Assembly (NCBI GenBank): GCA_051453625.1
Contig: JBOZIK010000001.1
Coordinates: 295,494,446 to 295,524,084 of the forward strand
DNA: 29,639 nt
Source: Welwitschia mirabilis
Lineage: Eukaryota; Gnetophyta; Gnetopsida; Welwitschiales
Direction of reading: 5' to 3'
A model generated the notes under the pieces. It was not told the DNA's origin and searched no databases. It saw nothing but the letters and a program-made list of their open reading frames with translations. Shown one piece after another: positions 1-10,639 of the stretch (position 1 is its first letter; every line of letters begins with the position of its first letter). The position numbers and the translations under genes were made by a program.

Positions 1-1111
1 AACCTACACCTAAAATATTCTTAAGGTAGGGAGACACATCTATAGAAGACCATTTTTATATTAAATTAAAATAATTGAATAGGCCCTGGTCTTCTATCTC
101 TGCTAAATATTTTCATTCATTTTTTTGATAAAAACATGTATTTCATTGAAGCTTCTCAAGTAGGAGAGAAGGTAAGACAAGCCTAGTAGAACTTCTTGAA
201 TTTCGTAACTTTCCTTCATAGTAGTGTTTTTTGAAGATAAATAGTGGTTTTCTTTTTGTTATTTTGGTTGTAGAACTCTGTGCGCACATGCTTCAGAACC
301 AGTACTCGATCCGTCTAAGTGAATACTCTATTCTACTTCTTCATGGCCTTTGGTAAGATAAATCTCACAACAACAGAACTTTGAATTCTTATGTTCCTCT
401 CCTTGCTTTGTAGCGTATGTTTTCTAAGTGGCCTCAGATTTCTGTCTTCCTTGATACCTCTTTTTCTTTCTTTATAGTATGATTTCTCATAATAGGCCTT
501 AGTTGCATAGAGTCCCTAATCAAAATGAGATGCTTAATAGATGGATTCAGACATCCTAGAATAATACTTCTATAACTTCAGTAGCCTCTTCTATAATCAT
601 AATTTTAGAGCTGAGCAAACACAATATTTTATTATGTCTCACCATAAAACTTATGGCCATTTCTAAAACTTCAAAGGTGTTTAGCTTGATAGCCTATTTT
701 GCTATATGCACCTAGTAGGTTGCTTCGCAGATGATTTTATACCACTGTGAAAGATCCAGAAGTTCATCTCTAAAAACATTCCTTTGGAAAAAGCATTTGT
801 ATTTTTCTTGTATAACCCTATCTAGGGCTTTCTTTTCATTATTTCAGTTGTAGAACTCCACGCACACATTCTTTGGTTTGCTTTCAAAGGAAAAAATCAC
901 TGATCTTTGATTTAAGGGATATGCTTCGCTAGATAAAAATTGAAAATCACATAGGTAGAATACATTACAATAGAGAAATTTCTAAAAATAAGACATTAAG
1001 AGTCCTGCCTCCTCTGCTTCTCATTCCCACTGCTCCATGTAATAATTCTAGTGCTGGACTTATGGATTGCTGTCGAACAGAGAAATACAAAAGGTAAAGA
1101 TTATAACAAAT
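1..1111. other. Unassigned non-coding stretch
   Basis: No open frame of useful length or recognisable domain was found on either strand. The only structure noticed is a diverged repeat: the segment near 249-300 (a T-rich run, then a GTTGTAGAACTC core and a GCGCACA-like end) recurs near 825-880 at roughly 70% by eye. Minus-strand translation gives short fragments that could not be assigned. Confidence 0.5.
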
Positions 1112-1325
1112 ATAGGCTTGTAAGGCATTTATTTTGAAAAACGCCTTGGAAAAAATAAGAATAAACTTTCAAGGCATTTTTCTAGATAAGCATCTTAAAA
1201 GGTTTTTTAATAATTTTTTTACAGCGTTTATAAAAAAAGCACCTTAAAAGTAAGAGGTGTAATTTATTTTTAAGGAATTTATAAAATATATGCATTATTA
1301 TAAACATCTTAAAATATAGGTTTAC
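1112..1325. mobile_element. CACTA-family subterminal repeat remnant
   Basis: The stretch is dense in AAGGCATTT-type motifs and their complements, such as AAAACGCCTT, AAGGCATTTTT and CACCTTAAAA, in both orientations. The same vocabulary fills the first 220 bases of the CACTA end at 23898 and the last 120 bases of the window. Clustered short motifs in both orientations are typical of the subterminal regions of En/Spm elements, where transposase accessory protein binds. No CACTA terminus is preserved here, so this is read as a truncated relative of the same family. The similarity was judged by eye. Confidence 0.5.
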
Positions 1326-1758
1326 AATTGTGCCCTTTTTTTCCTAAATGTAAAAAAGTTTATAAATGCCACCCTACAAGAAGAGAGGGACGAGAGCCTT
1401 TCTTCCTCTCCAATCTCTGCGGCAACTATCTCTATGCTAAAAAGAATGGAAGAAGAAGTAGCAAGGGGGGCTGTGGAGGAAGAAGTAGAATGAAGTTATA
1501 TGTTCTTTAAACAGGGAACACGAGTTGCATCCAACCAAGACCACATTCACAACAAGATGCATTATTTCCCATAGAGGCATTCCTCAAGCTTCGATGCAGT
1601 GCATATGATGTACAAAACTAATAATCTCATCAAGATGCTAAAGGTGTTTGTGTAACCTAAATTCTTTTTTTCTTTATAGTCCCTTATAGTCTATTTGAGC
1701 ATGTATTCTTGCTGGGAAAGCTTGATAATTTCCATGTTCATGCACCCTATATGGGTTA
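1326..1758. other. Unassigned stretch, slightly richer in GC
   Basis: A 60-codon plus-strand frame at 1328-1510 is rich in Arg, Lys and Gly and matches no family I know. Its purine-rich GAAGAAG runs explain the composition, so I do not call it a gene. The last part (about 1680-1758) adjoins the PPR-like fossil on the minus strand and may be its continuation, but no motif is clear there. Confidence 0.35.
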
Positions 1759-3675
1759 GTTTTCAATAAGGCTTATGGGTATAATAAGACTTTAAATTCA
1801 TGAATATCCTTTAAATTCATGAATATTCTTTTGCCCTTATCTTTTGATAAACCCTAATGGCCTCTCCATAGTTTCATTTTTGAGAAAAACCTGCAAGAAT
1901 TCCATTCTATGTGACTGAATTCACCGCATCTTGAGGCATCTCTTAGAGCATACAGAGTGCCCTGTCTACCCAAACATTCCACACACAGAGGCCTATGAAA
2001 GTATTCCAAGATACTCCATCACATTAGTCATTCTGTGAAATACTTTTAGAATGTACTCAGTCTCCTTGCCTTTGTTACAACTAGCTTTCTTAAAAATGCA
2101 AGACCCCTCTCCCCACTCCCCATATATTGGGTCATTTTCAGCAATGCAGGTGCTTTATTTTTTAACTCAAGTTATTGCTTGTATTCATGGCATAGTGTGA
2201 TACATCAAAAACAAATATTCATTCCTGGGACATCCATAGATTCATGCAGAATTGTATCAAACTCAAAAACTTTGATTTTCATGTTGACTCCTAGAGTAGT
2301 AAAATATTCTTTGTCTATTAAAGCACTTATATTTTGTCCGTGCTATCTATCAGCTAAATTTTCAAGGAAGCATGGATTCAGACCATATTTCGTTATAACA
2401 AAATCACTTTTATAACTTCAATAATAATTCCTACAAATGCAAATAAGAGAAAGTGCTTTGCATTATGCCTCATGATAAAATACAGGTGTTTTAGGTTTTT
2501 GAAACTTTTCATTAATTGATTTTTCTTTGATAATATTTTATCTTGTTATATCATGACTTCTCATATTTACCCTTGCATTCTTTCATGAATATTCCTCTTC
2601 ATCACTATATTTTCAAGTTCTAGAAAGCATTTTAATTCTTAGAATTTTAATCTCCTTAGAATATTTTAAGTAAGAAAGTGGTCCCCATGATGATCTTTGA
2701 CCCTTGTAGTTTTCAAAGGCATTGTTTAGAATACCTAGCATTATATCATGCTAATAAAAATAACCATTTCTTTGGCCATGGTTTATGTTCATGCTAATGC
2801 TTTTCAAATGACCTTTGGTAGTACTTTAAAATACCCTATATTAGCTGCATTGAGTGTGCTAATACAATATATACTGTTTCTATGATTGCTGGTGAGAAAT
2901 TTTTAGGAAAAAAAATAGTTCTTTCTTCAAAGTTTGAAATTCTGGTAACACTCTGATTTTTGTAGGGAATTAAGGTTGTATTTGAGGTTCTTCCATTAAC
3001 AACTCTTTATGCTAGACCATGAGACAAAGGGCAAGCTTGCTCTCTACTATAGAAGCATTGTAAGATATCTACATATATTTTCATTAGATGTAGGATACTT
3101 CTAATAATTATTTAAATTAATTCAAAAAGATAATGAAGCTAGTATAGATCCTTATTTATCACTAATCACTCTCCCTTATAATTGAGGATTCCCAAGATAC
3201 ATAATTCATTTTATTAAGTTAGGCCTTGGAGAATAGAGATAGTGTTGCTCTATCGCTTTGATTCTAAAGCCTAGATGAGTTATAGCCCTAAGCTTGGTGC
3301 ATCAATAATAGAGTAGAATAGAGCCAACAACAACTATAGTATTCCTACATCAGCCTGTTAACACCACTAAATCAATTCCATACTTGATCAAAAGAAGAAG
3401 CAATGACCTTTGCACATTTTTAGATCCATTGCATTGCATAATCATATGCCATGTTGTTCATATTACCCATAAGCCTCATAACTCCTCTAAAGTGGGAATC
3501 AACTATAAGAACATATGCCCAGTTGCCATGACTTAATACAATTTACTTTCTTAGCATTATGATTAATCTTGTCACTGACTATGGAACATCCTTATGAAGC
3601 AAATTTTATCAATGCAGCTTTATTGTGAATGCCAATTTATTGCTACAAAATAGACAACATAAACAATGCATGAAT
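1759..3675 (-). pseudogene. PPR-like pseudogene, copy 1
   Basis: Minus-strand translation near 1840-1920 reads VT*NGILAGFSQK*NYGEA, followed by IRVYQK. This is close to the PPR pattern TWNxxIxGFxQxGxYxEAIxxxxxM, with the expected Trp replaced by a TAG stop and a second stop at the Gly position. Just upstream, WVDRAL matches the A-helix of a preceding repeat. PPR proteins are organelle-targeted RNA-binding proteins built of roughly 35-residue helical repeats, mostly encoded by intronless nuclear genes. Frames change several times across the 1.9 kb and stops are frequent, so no product is expected. The 3' (left) limit is uncertain and the right limit is a gap. The sequence repeats at 3776-5661. 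It could be a single decayed member of the P or PLS class; the class cannot be set. Confidence 0.5.
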
Positions 3676-3775
3676 NNNNNNNNNNNNNNNNNNNNNNNNN
3701 NNNNNNNNNNNNNNNNNNNNNNNNNNNNNNNNNNNNNNNNNNNNNNNNNNNNNNNNNNNNNNNNNNNNNNNNNNN
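3676..3775. other. Assembly gap, 100 N
   Basis: This is a run of exactly 100 N, a size normally used for gaps of unknown length. The sequence to its right begins as a diverged copy of the sequence starting at 1759, and the sequence to its left ends where that repeat unit ends in the second copy (about 5661). Confidence 0.95.
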
Positions 3776-5661
3776 GTTTTCAACAAGGCTTATGGATATA
3801 ATAAGATTTCAAATTCATGAACATCCTTCAAATTCATGAATATTATTTCACCCTCATCTTTTCATAAATTCTAATTACCTCTCTATTGTTTTATATTTGA
3901 AAAAACCTATAAGAATTCCATTCTATGTGACTGAATTCTACATCCTGAGAAATCTCTTGTAACATTGTGAGCGCCTCATCTACCCAACCATTCTGCATGC
4001 AGAGGGCTATGACAGTGATTTATAATACGCCATCACATCATGCATTCTGTGAAATACTTCTAGCATGCACTTAGTCTCTATGCCTTTATTACAACCAACT
4101 TTCTAAAGAATGAAAGAGCCCTCTCCCCACTCCCCATATATTTTATTATTTTTTGTAATGCGAGTGCTTTATTTTTTAATTCAAGTTATTGCTTGTATTC
4201 ATGGCATAATATGATACATTAAAAATAAATATTCATTCTTAGAACATTCATAGGTTCATGCAGGACTGTATCAAACTCAAAAATTTTAATTTTTATGTTG
4301 ACTCCTAGAGTAGTAAAATATTGTTTCTCTATTAAAGAACTTATATTTTGTCCATGCTATCTATCAGATGAATTTTCAAGGAATCATGAATTCAAATCCT
4401 CTTTTGTTATAATAAAACCACTTTTAGAACTTCCATAATAATTCCTACTAATGCAAATAAAAGAAACTAGTTTTGCATTGTGCCTCATGGCAAAATACAA
4501 GTGTGGAGTTTTCTTTGATAGTATTTTATCTTGCCCTATCATGGCTTCCCATATTTGGCCTTGTATCCTTCCATGAATATTCCTCTTCATCACTATATTT
4601 TCAAGTTCTAGAAATCATTTCACTTCTTGGAATTTTGATCTTCTTAGAAGATTATAAGTAAGAAAGTGGTCCTAATGATGATCTTTGGTCCCTGTATTTT
4701 TCAAAGACATTGATTAGAACACCTAGCATTATATTAGGCTACTAAGAATAACCATTCCTCTAGCCATGGTTCATGTTCATGCTAATGCTTTTCAAATGAT
4801 CTTGGATAGTCCTTTAAATGCCTTGTATTAGCTGCATTAATTGTGGTAATACAATATCTACCTCTATTATGATTGCTGGTGAGAATTTTTTAAGGAAAAA
4901 CAGTTCTTTCTTCAAAGTCTGAAATTCATGTAATACTATGATTTTTGTAGGGAATTGAGATTGGATTTAAGGTTCTCCCATTAACAACTCTTTGTACTAG
5001 ATCATGAGACAAAGGGTAAGCTTTCTTTCTGTTGCAGAAACCTTGTAAAATATCTACATATATTTCCATTAAATGTAGGATACTCCCACTAATTATTTAA
5101 ATTATCCAAACAAGGTAATGAAGCTAGTATAGATCCTTCTTTATCACTAATCGCTCTCCCTTATAATTAGGGATTCCCAAGATACATATTTCATTGTTTT
5201 AAGTTAGGCCTTAGAGAACAGAGATGGTGTTGCTCTACCCCTTTGATTCTAAAGCCCAAATGGGCTATAGCCCTAAGCCTTCTACATCAATAATAGAGTA
5301 GAATACAATCAACAACAGCTACAGTATTCCTACATCAGCCCAGTTAGCACTACTAAGTCTATTTCATACTTGAATAAAAGAAGAAACAATGACCTCTACA
5401 CATTCCTAGATCCATTGCATTGCATAATCATATGCCATCCTAGTCATATCATCGCTAAGCCTCATAACTCCTCTAAAGTGGAAATCAACTACAAGAACAT
5501 ATGCACAATTATCATGACTTAATATAATTGACTTTCTTAGTATTACGATTAATCCTTCCACTGACCAAGGAATGTCCTTATGAAGTAAATTTTATCAATG
5601 TAGCTTTATTGTAAATGCCAATTTATTGCTACATGAGAAACAACATAAACAATACATACAT
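3776..5661 (-). pseudogene. PPR-like pseudogene, copy 2
   Basis: This is the second copy of the 1759-3675 segment, about 85% identical by eye with scattered indels, including a roughly 35-base deletion relative to copy 1 near 4500. The clearest PPR signature of the window lies here: minus-strand translation of about 3946-4015 gives LCMQNGWVDEALTMLQEI, a good match to the second half of one PPR helix pair and the first of the next. The same frame then gives EVIRIYEKMRVK near 3850-3890. A nearby frame contains WNSY where WNSI is usual. Stops and frameshifts occur elsewhere, for example near 4300-4450 and 5100-5300. One stretch (near 4980-5100) keeps the same open frame in both copies despite nucleotide changes, which suggests decay began after or near the duplication. 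No functional product is expected. Confidence 0.55.
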
Positions 5662-6585
5662 CAACATAGAAAATGCTTGCAAGAAGAGCCCTATAGAGTA
5701 AGAAAGTGACCCTCCATTGAAAATATATGATGGAAAATGGTTGACACAAGTTGCTAATATCTTGTTCATTGTTGTAAATTCTAAAGGCTTCAAGAGAAGA
5801 GAAAGTATCATATATATCATTTCAAATGTTGTATATGTATGTGAGCCTAAAAGAAAGAGGTCTCTCACAAAAGTCATTAAAGATTTCTCCTCTTTCTGCT
5901 TCTTTCCAAGGTTGATTGCTCATCCTTAGAGACTGCAAGAAGATCAACAGTAACTAGAAAAATGTTAGAAATTGAGTGCCTAGCATAAAAAGGAGGAAAA
6001 ACTTGGTGGAATTAAGAACACATCCTTATGTTCTGCCTATTTTGAGCAAGGTGTACAAATTATCTAGGGAGACCAAAAGTTGGAAAGTGGTATCTTTAAT
6101 AATAAAACACAGAGCAACCAGCAAAAAGTATGGCAGGTCAGAGCCTTAGAGGGAGGGATAAAGCCCAAAGTAACAGATTTATTTCAATAGAACAATAGAA
6201 TTATTCATTATGGTAATGAGACTAGTGTCAAATCAAACAAAGAAGTGATAAATAAGCAACATTGTATTAGTAGTATAGAGGAAATAAATGAATATTAGTG
6301 GCACGAATCTTTACCACTCTACAAAAGATAACCCTTTCCAATACTATGTCACAAATCTCATTAGTACAAATCTTTGATTTTGCTATTGTAAGCTCTACTT
6401 TTTGGTGTTTTTGCCATTCATTTATGTCTACATTAAGATTGTTTAGCACTTAACATTTCTTCATGCCTATCCCATTGCTTTTTCATAATGAGTGATTTTC
6501 TTGTTTGTTTTTCTGTACATAGTATTAACTTAACTTATTTGTTGCATACAAGAATGGTCTAATTGTAGTTTCTCTTTTTACTTAG
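5662..6585. other. Unassigned stretch between PPR fossil and ligase exon
   Basis: Overlapping open frames exist on both strands near 5629-5929 (82 codons minus, 70 codons plus), but neither has a recognisable motif and both are within what an AT-rich sequence gives by chance. No earlier DNA ligase exon could be recognised between 5930 and 6585. A pyrimidine-rich tract (TTTCTCTTTTTACTTAG) ends the stretch and serves as the apparent splice acceptor of the next feature. Confidence 0.45.
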
Positions 6586-6702
6586 GTATTAGGTGATTTA
6601 GGTCTTATGGCAAAAGCAAGCCATTTAAATCAAAGTCTAATGGTTAAGCTAACTCCTTTAACTTGTGTTAAAGTACTTGAAAGTTTTTGAATTATTGCTA
6701 AG
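6586..6702 (+). pseudogene. LIG1-like: Orphan exon of a DNA ligase 1-like gene
   Basis: The 39-codon frame includes GDLGLMAKASHLNQSLM, then KLTPLTCVKVLESF, a stop, and IIAK. It matches the N-terminal DNA-binding domain of eukaryotic ATP-dependent DNA ligase 1, where plants have a GDLGLVAK(S/A)SR-SSQ-like segment followed by PLT-KVFDTFR-IAK. DNA ligase 1 seals nicks during replication and excision repair. Splice signals are intact: TTTTTACTTAG before and GTATGTAC after, with codon phase 0 at both ends. A TGA replaces the codon that is usually Arg before IIAK, so the copy is not functional as read. No neighbouring ligase exon, adenylation motif KxDG or OB-fold was found, apart from a doubtful fragment at 7460-7491. 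It is probably a transposed or captured gene piece, or the relic of a degraded duplicate. Confidence 0.72.
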
Positions 6703-6707
6703 GTATG

Positions 6708-7254
6708 TACATTTTTTTTTTTTTTTGAATGTGAAAAACTGATCATAACTGCACTCGCTTTAGAACTTAAGAATATTCAGGAAATATATTTTTAGTTGTC
6801 CATATGTAATGCCTTTAGGCTATTACTACTAATACCATTATTTCTTATATAGAATCTTTTTACTTGATGACCATGAAAACTAATTAAATCCAGAGTTGTA
6901 AACTTCAAACAGTTAAGTTGTATCCACATGTNNNNNNNNNNNNNNNNNNNNNNNNNNNNNNNNNNNNNNNNNNNNNNNNNNNNNNNNNNNNNNNNNNNNN
7001 NNNNNNNNNNNNNNNNNNNNNNNNNNNNNNNTACATTTTTTTTTTTTTTGAATGTGAAAAACTGATCATAACTTCACTCGCTTTAGAACTTAAGAATATT
7101 CAGGAAATATATTTTTAGTTATCCATATGTAATGCCTTTAGGCTATTACTACTAATACCATTATTTCTTATATAGAAGCTTTTTACTTGATGACCATGAA
7201 AACTAATTAATTCCAGAGCTGTAAACTTCAAACAGTTAAGTTGTATTCACATGT
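6708..7254. repeat. Contig-end overlap around 100-N gap (6932-7031)
   Basis: 6708-6931 and 7032-7254 are the same sequence in direct order, differing by about six substitutions and one T in a 14-15 T run. The gap of exactly 100 N sits between them. Such a pair is expected when two overlapping contigs, perhaps from two haplotypes, are scaffolded without merging. The true locus probably has one copy. Confidence 0.85.
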
Positions 7255-9180
7255 TATATTTTTACAAAAGTTGTTCATGACCCTAGAGGAAAATTTTGTC
7301 TGTAAATTTTCATATGCATAGAATTGGATTTCTAGTTGGTTTCTAAAGCTCCATTATCATAGAAAAAGTGTGTTTACATTAAAAAAAATTAAAAGCAAAC
7401 CAATTAAAGGGGTGGCTTTTATGTTTTCATGTTTTCTCCATCTTTACCCATTATTGTAGAAGAGGATGGTATATCTGCATTCTCAAGAAAGGTACGTGAT
7501 TGAACATGGGCACTCTGTGAAGGATAATCTTTTTTCAACTAGGTTGGAAAAGCTAATAATTCCTTCATCAAGTGAATCCTTAGTTGATTAGGCCATACTC
7601 CTTCTCCAATGCATGCCTTCACAAATTGTCAATAATTAAGTAAAACATTTATTGCTTTTTTTTCATCTCATAATCATCCATACCGCACCCACTACTAAAC
7701 TTATGTAAGCTATCTTTCAAGGTATTATGCTTACTTACATTTAACTAAACACAAGTGTTAGAACCATTTCTGGTTTTCCAACCTACAACGCTCTCAAACT
7801 CATAGCTATGATCAGTTAGGTATACCAATGTAGCTCTAGTTGCATAATCCAATTTTATGTGAAAGGTGTTATAACCACGAAGAGGACTCACTTAACATCA
7901 TGAAACAATGATTATAAACAAGCCTTCATCATTTGAATAAAGCATGTTCTATAACATATGATACTTATGTTTTCTATGCAAAAGTGTTTCATAATTAATT
8001 AGTATTCATACAAAAGATACTTTCACCTGTTATGGAGTATAAAGGCTTGTATTCTTATTTTTGATAAAATAGAAAACTAAAAGGACATTTAATAACATTA
8101 AAAAATATTTTCCATGAATATTTAATAAATAACATAAAACATGAATGAATACTATCCTCAGAAAAACTCTAGCAATCAATGGCAAAACTAACTGCCCAAT
8201 GAAACCAGAAGCATTACACACATTCATTGAATGCAACAGCTAGATAGTTAATGCCAAATATGGCATTAATAATTTTGATACATTATATAAAAATATGCCA
8301 TTGCAATACATGAAGTGAGAAGCACACAAAAAAAAAGGAAAAAAGAAAATCTAGTCAAATGAATAATAAAAGTTCTTTATATCTTCATTAACATAGAAAC
8401 ATGTCTATAATTGACCATATTCTTCACTTGTTTCTAAAGCATCTAAAACTAAAGTTTATTTAAAAATTTGAAGATTTTCTATTTAATTATCTATTTCACA
8501 AATAGTGAACAAGGTAACAAGAATAGTGTTTCACTTCCAGCTTTTATTTGCAAGCTTGCATTCTAATTGAGAAACTCCCTGAAACTTCCACCTAAAAGCT
8601 TTAACCTTCAAAGTAGGTCACCACTTGTTTTTAATACTTAGAACAAATCACCATTTGTTCTTTATATACACACTCCTACAGTTGAATTAACTTCATAATT
8701 CCTAAAAATAATTCAAAAAAAGAAACTTTCTTGTTGAGTAGGAAGTTTCAAAATAAACCACAGAGACAAAACACATACTGTAGTTTGATGAAGCTAAATA
8801 TTCCTTCGCAGTAGAATGCTATATTTGATGGTTGTAACCATTAAATCCAAGAACAAGAAAGTTAGTAGTAAAGGTGAATTCAATCTGAAGTGGCTAAAAG
8901 ATTTTACTTCACTTTAGTTAACTTTTAGAAGGAATTAACAAGGAAGTGATTTAAAGAAAGTTTAAAAATGTATTTCTTGTCTATACTAGTTTGGATTCTA
9001 TCTGAGTATTATTTTATTTTCAAACTTCACTCATGCATAATTTCATTTCTTATTAAAAATTAGGAATTAATACCTTGTTAGAAATCTTTTATGGTGTGTC
9101 TTGATAAAAATCTATGACAATTAATCATGCATCTTCTTATGGTATCTTGTACTCTTCAAATCTTTAAGAAAATGAGAATT
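7255..9180. other. Long non-coding AT-rich stretch
   Basis: No family was recognised on either strand. A 32-base segment at 7460-7491, bordered by TTATTGTAG and GTACGTG, reads EDGISAFSRK in one frame and vaguely recalls the EDG...SRN segment of DNA ligase 1, but it is too short to call. A short repeat, ACCACTTG-TTTTTAATAC versus ACCATTTG-TTCTTTATAT, occurs near 8620-8670. The minus-strand frame at 8030-8236 shows no motif. Confidence 0.45.
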
Positions 9181-9424
9181 TCATAGATCATTGAATGAGG
9201 CAATGGAATATGAAAAACCCACAGATCATAAATGAATAGTGGGATTAATAAATCATAGATCACTAAATGAGGTAGTGAAATGAGAAAAGCCCATAGATCA
9301 TCAAATGAGGTAGTGGAGTATGAAAAACCCACAAATTATTGAATGAAGTAGTGGGATTACTAGATCCACAAATCGTTGAATGAGGCTGTGGAATTCATAC
9401 ATCATCAAATAAGGCAGTTGAAGA
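9181..9424. repeat. Minisatellite, 36-38 bp unit, about seven copies
   Basis: Degenerate tandem copies of a unit close to CCATAGATCATCAAATGAGG followed by TAGTGGAATATGAAAAA begin near 9181, 9219, 9255, 9291, 9329 and 9366, with a partial last copy to about 9424. Units vary in length by one to three bases and in sequence by 10-30% by eye, so the array is not recent. No coding frame is kept, since the unit is not consistently a multiple of three. Confidence 0.8.
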
Positions 9425-10050
9425 AAAATATATTAATATTTATTAAAAAGCAGTTATTCTCATTTCATTTCCATAAATTCCTTACTTAAAATCTTGATCT
9501 TGTCTTGTTTATCTTGTATCTTAGGATTCTTTGACCTTCATCTTCGCCTTCACTGGGTCATACTAGGAGATTTGAAGATTTCATTGTTCTCACTCCATAT
9601 TCTTGTATTGAATAAGTGGAAAAGCTAGAGTAATTAAAAAGATGAATTAATTTACCAAGAAGGGCATGTTGAAGTGGAGATCATCATTTTATTATTCAGT
9701 TTATGTTGGAAAACTATGTTTGGAGTAAGTTGTTATTGTTAAAATTTGTAATCTTACCATACTCTTTTTATGGATCTTTATATCTTAGGTATTATTATCA
9801 TTTTAATAGTCTTGAGATATTTTTTGACCTTAATATCTAGTGTTCTATACTTAAGAATTTGATTATTATTATTATTATAATGGATATTCATTTTTGAACC
9901 CTATTTTATTGGTAGAATGTAAGTTTAACGGACTGTTGAGCATAATTTATGTACATGTTTTACATTAATGTAAAATCTCTTAAAAACTTATATAGTTTAA
10001 ATATAGCATATTATTTTAGGAAAAACATTGCTACCTAAATTTGAGTTTAA
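9425..10050. other. Unassigned non-coding stretch
   Basis: AT-rich, with scattered ATTATT runs near 9860-9880. No open frame, domain or terminal repeat was recognised. Confidence 0.5.
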
Positions 10051-10051
10051 A

Positions 10052-10084
10052 AATGTGTGTGTATATATATATATATTATATATA
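10052..10084. repeat. (TG)n(TA)n microsatellite
   Basis: A short GTGTGTGT run passes directly into TATATATATATAT and then TTATATATATA. It is a simple dinucleotide tract likely to vary in length between individuals. Confidence 0.9.
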
Positions 10085-10639
10085 TAAGATGGGCATATGC
10101 TTATATATAACCCTATTGTTAAATGGTGGTTTAATATTTTATAAAAATAATTAAAAGTATTAAAATGCATGGTCCATTCTCTTACACTTTGTTAAGGCTT
10201 GAAATTAGAATTATGATGAAAGCTTTACAATGTAAAAGAGCAAATGCTAAATACAAATGATTAAGTTGGAAATTAATGGAAAGGTTAGTAGTGTCATTGA
10301 TAAAAGGGAAGTGAATTGTAAAGCAAATTTATAGCATCATGTTAAATGGTTAAGTATTTCCCACCTTTTATGAGAAGAGAAGTAAATTCACATTTGATAG
10401 CATAACTTGATGGAAGTTATTGTATAATGTCCAAATTTAAAACTAAGTTAAAAACTTAATTATCATTCTTTCTTAGGGATAACATGGGTTTAGGTTCAAA
10501 ATTACAATAACCTAAATTTTAATGTCAGTTATAAAGTAAAGAAAGAAAGGAAAATGATGAAGTCTAGAGTTGAGTTGAAATTCATCTTAAAGAAGAGGAA
10601 AGCAAACTAGCTCCAAGGTATTAAAAATTTGTCAAAAGT

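Larger units (their letters stand above)
1759..5661. repeat. 1.9-kb direct duplication around a gap
   Basis: 1759-3675 and 3776-5661 align along their whole length in the same orientation. Long blocks are nearly identical, such as the stretch starting ATTCCTCTTCATCACTATA (2589 and 4577), and others differ more. Divergence near 15% by eye is too high for simple allelic overlap, yet the layout (repeat copies ending exactly at a 100-N gap) equals that of the contig-overlap gaps elsewhere in the window. It is either an old tandem duplication or two paralogous contigs joined wrongly. Confidence 0.75.

Noticed and set aside
1328-1510. Arg/Lys/Gly-rich 60-codon frame
   Set aside because: Composition follows GAAGAAG and GGGGG runs; there is no known domain and no support for expression signals.
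2179-2415. 78-codon plus-strand frame
   Set aside because: It lies antisense to PPR-like fossil copy 1 and is not kept in copy 2, as a real gene would be.
5629-5929. Overlapping frames of 82 (minus) and 70 (plus) codons
   Set aside because: No motif or signal. The minus frame looks membrane-like only because the DNA is T-rich on that strand.
6918-7118. Plus-strand open frame crossing the 100-N gap
   Set aside because: Half of it is N and the remainder is intron-like poly-T sequence duplicated by contig overlap.
9181-9424. CRISPR-like regular repeat array
   Set aside because: Repeats are directly adjacent without unique spacers, and the genome is that of a plant.
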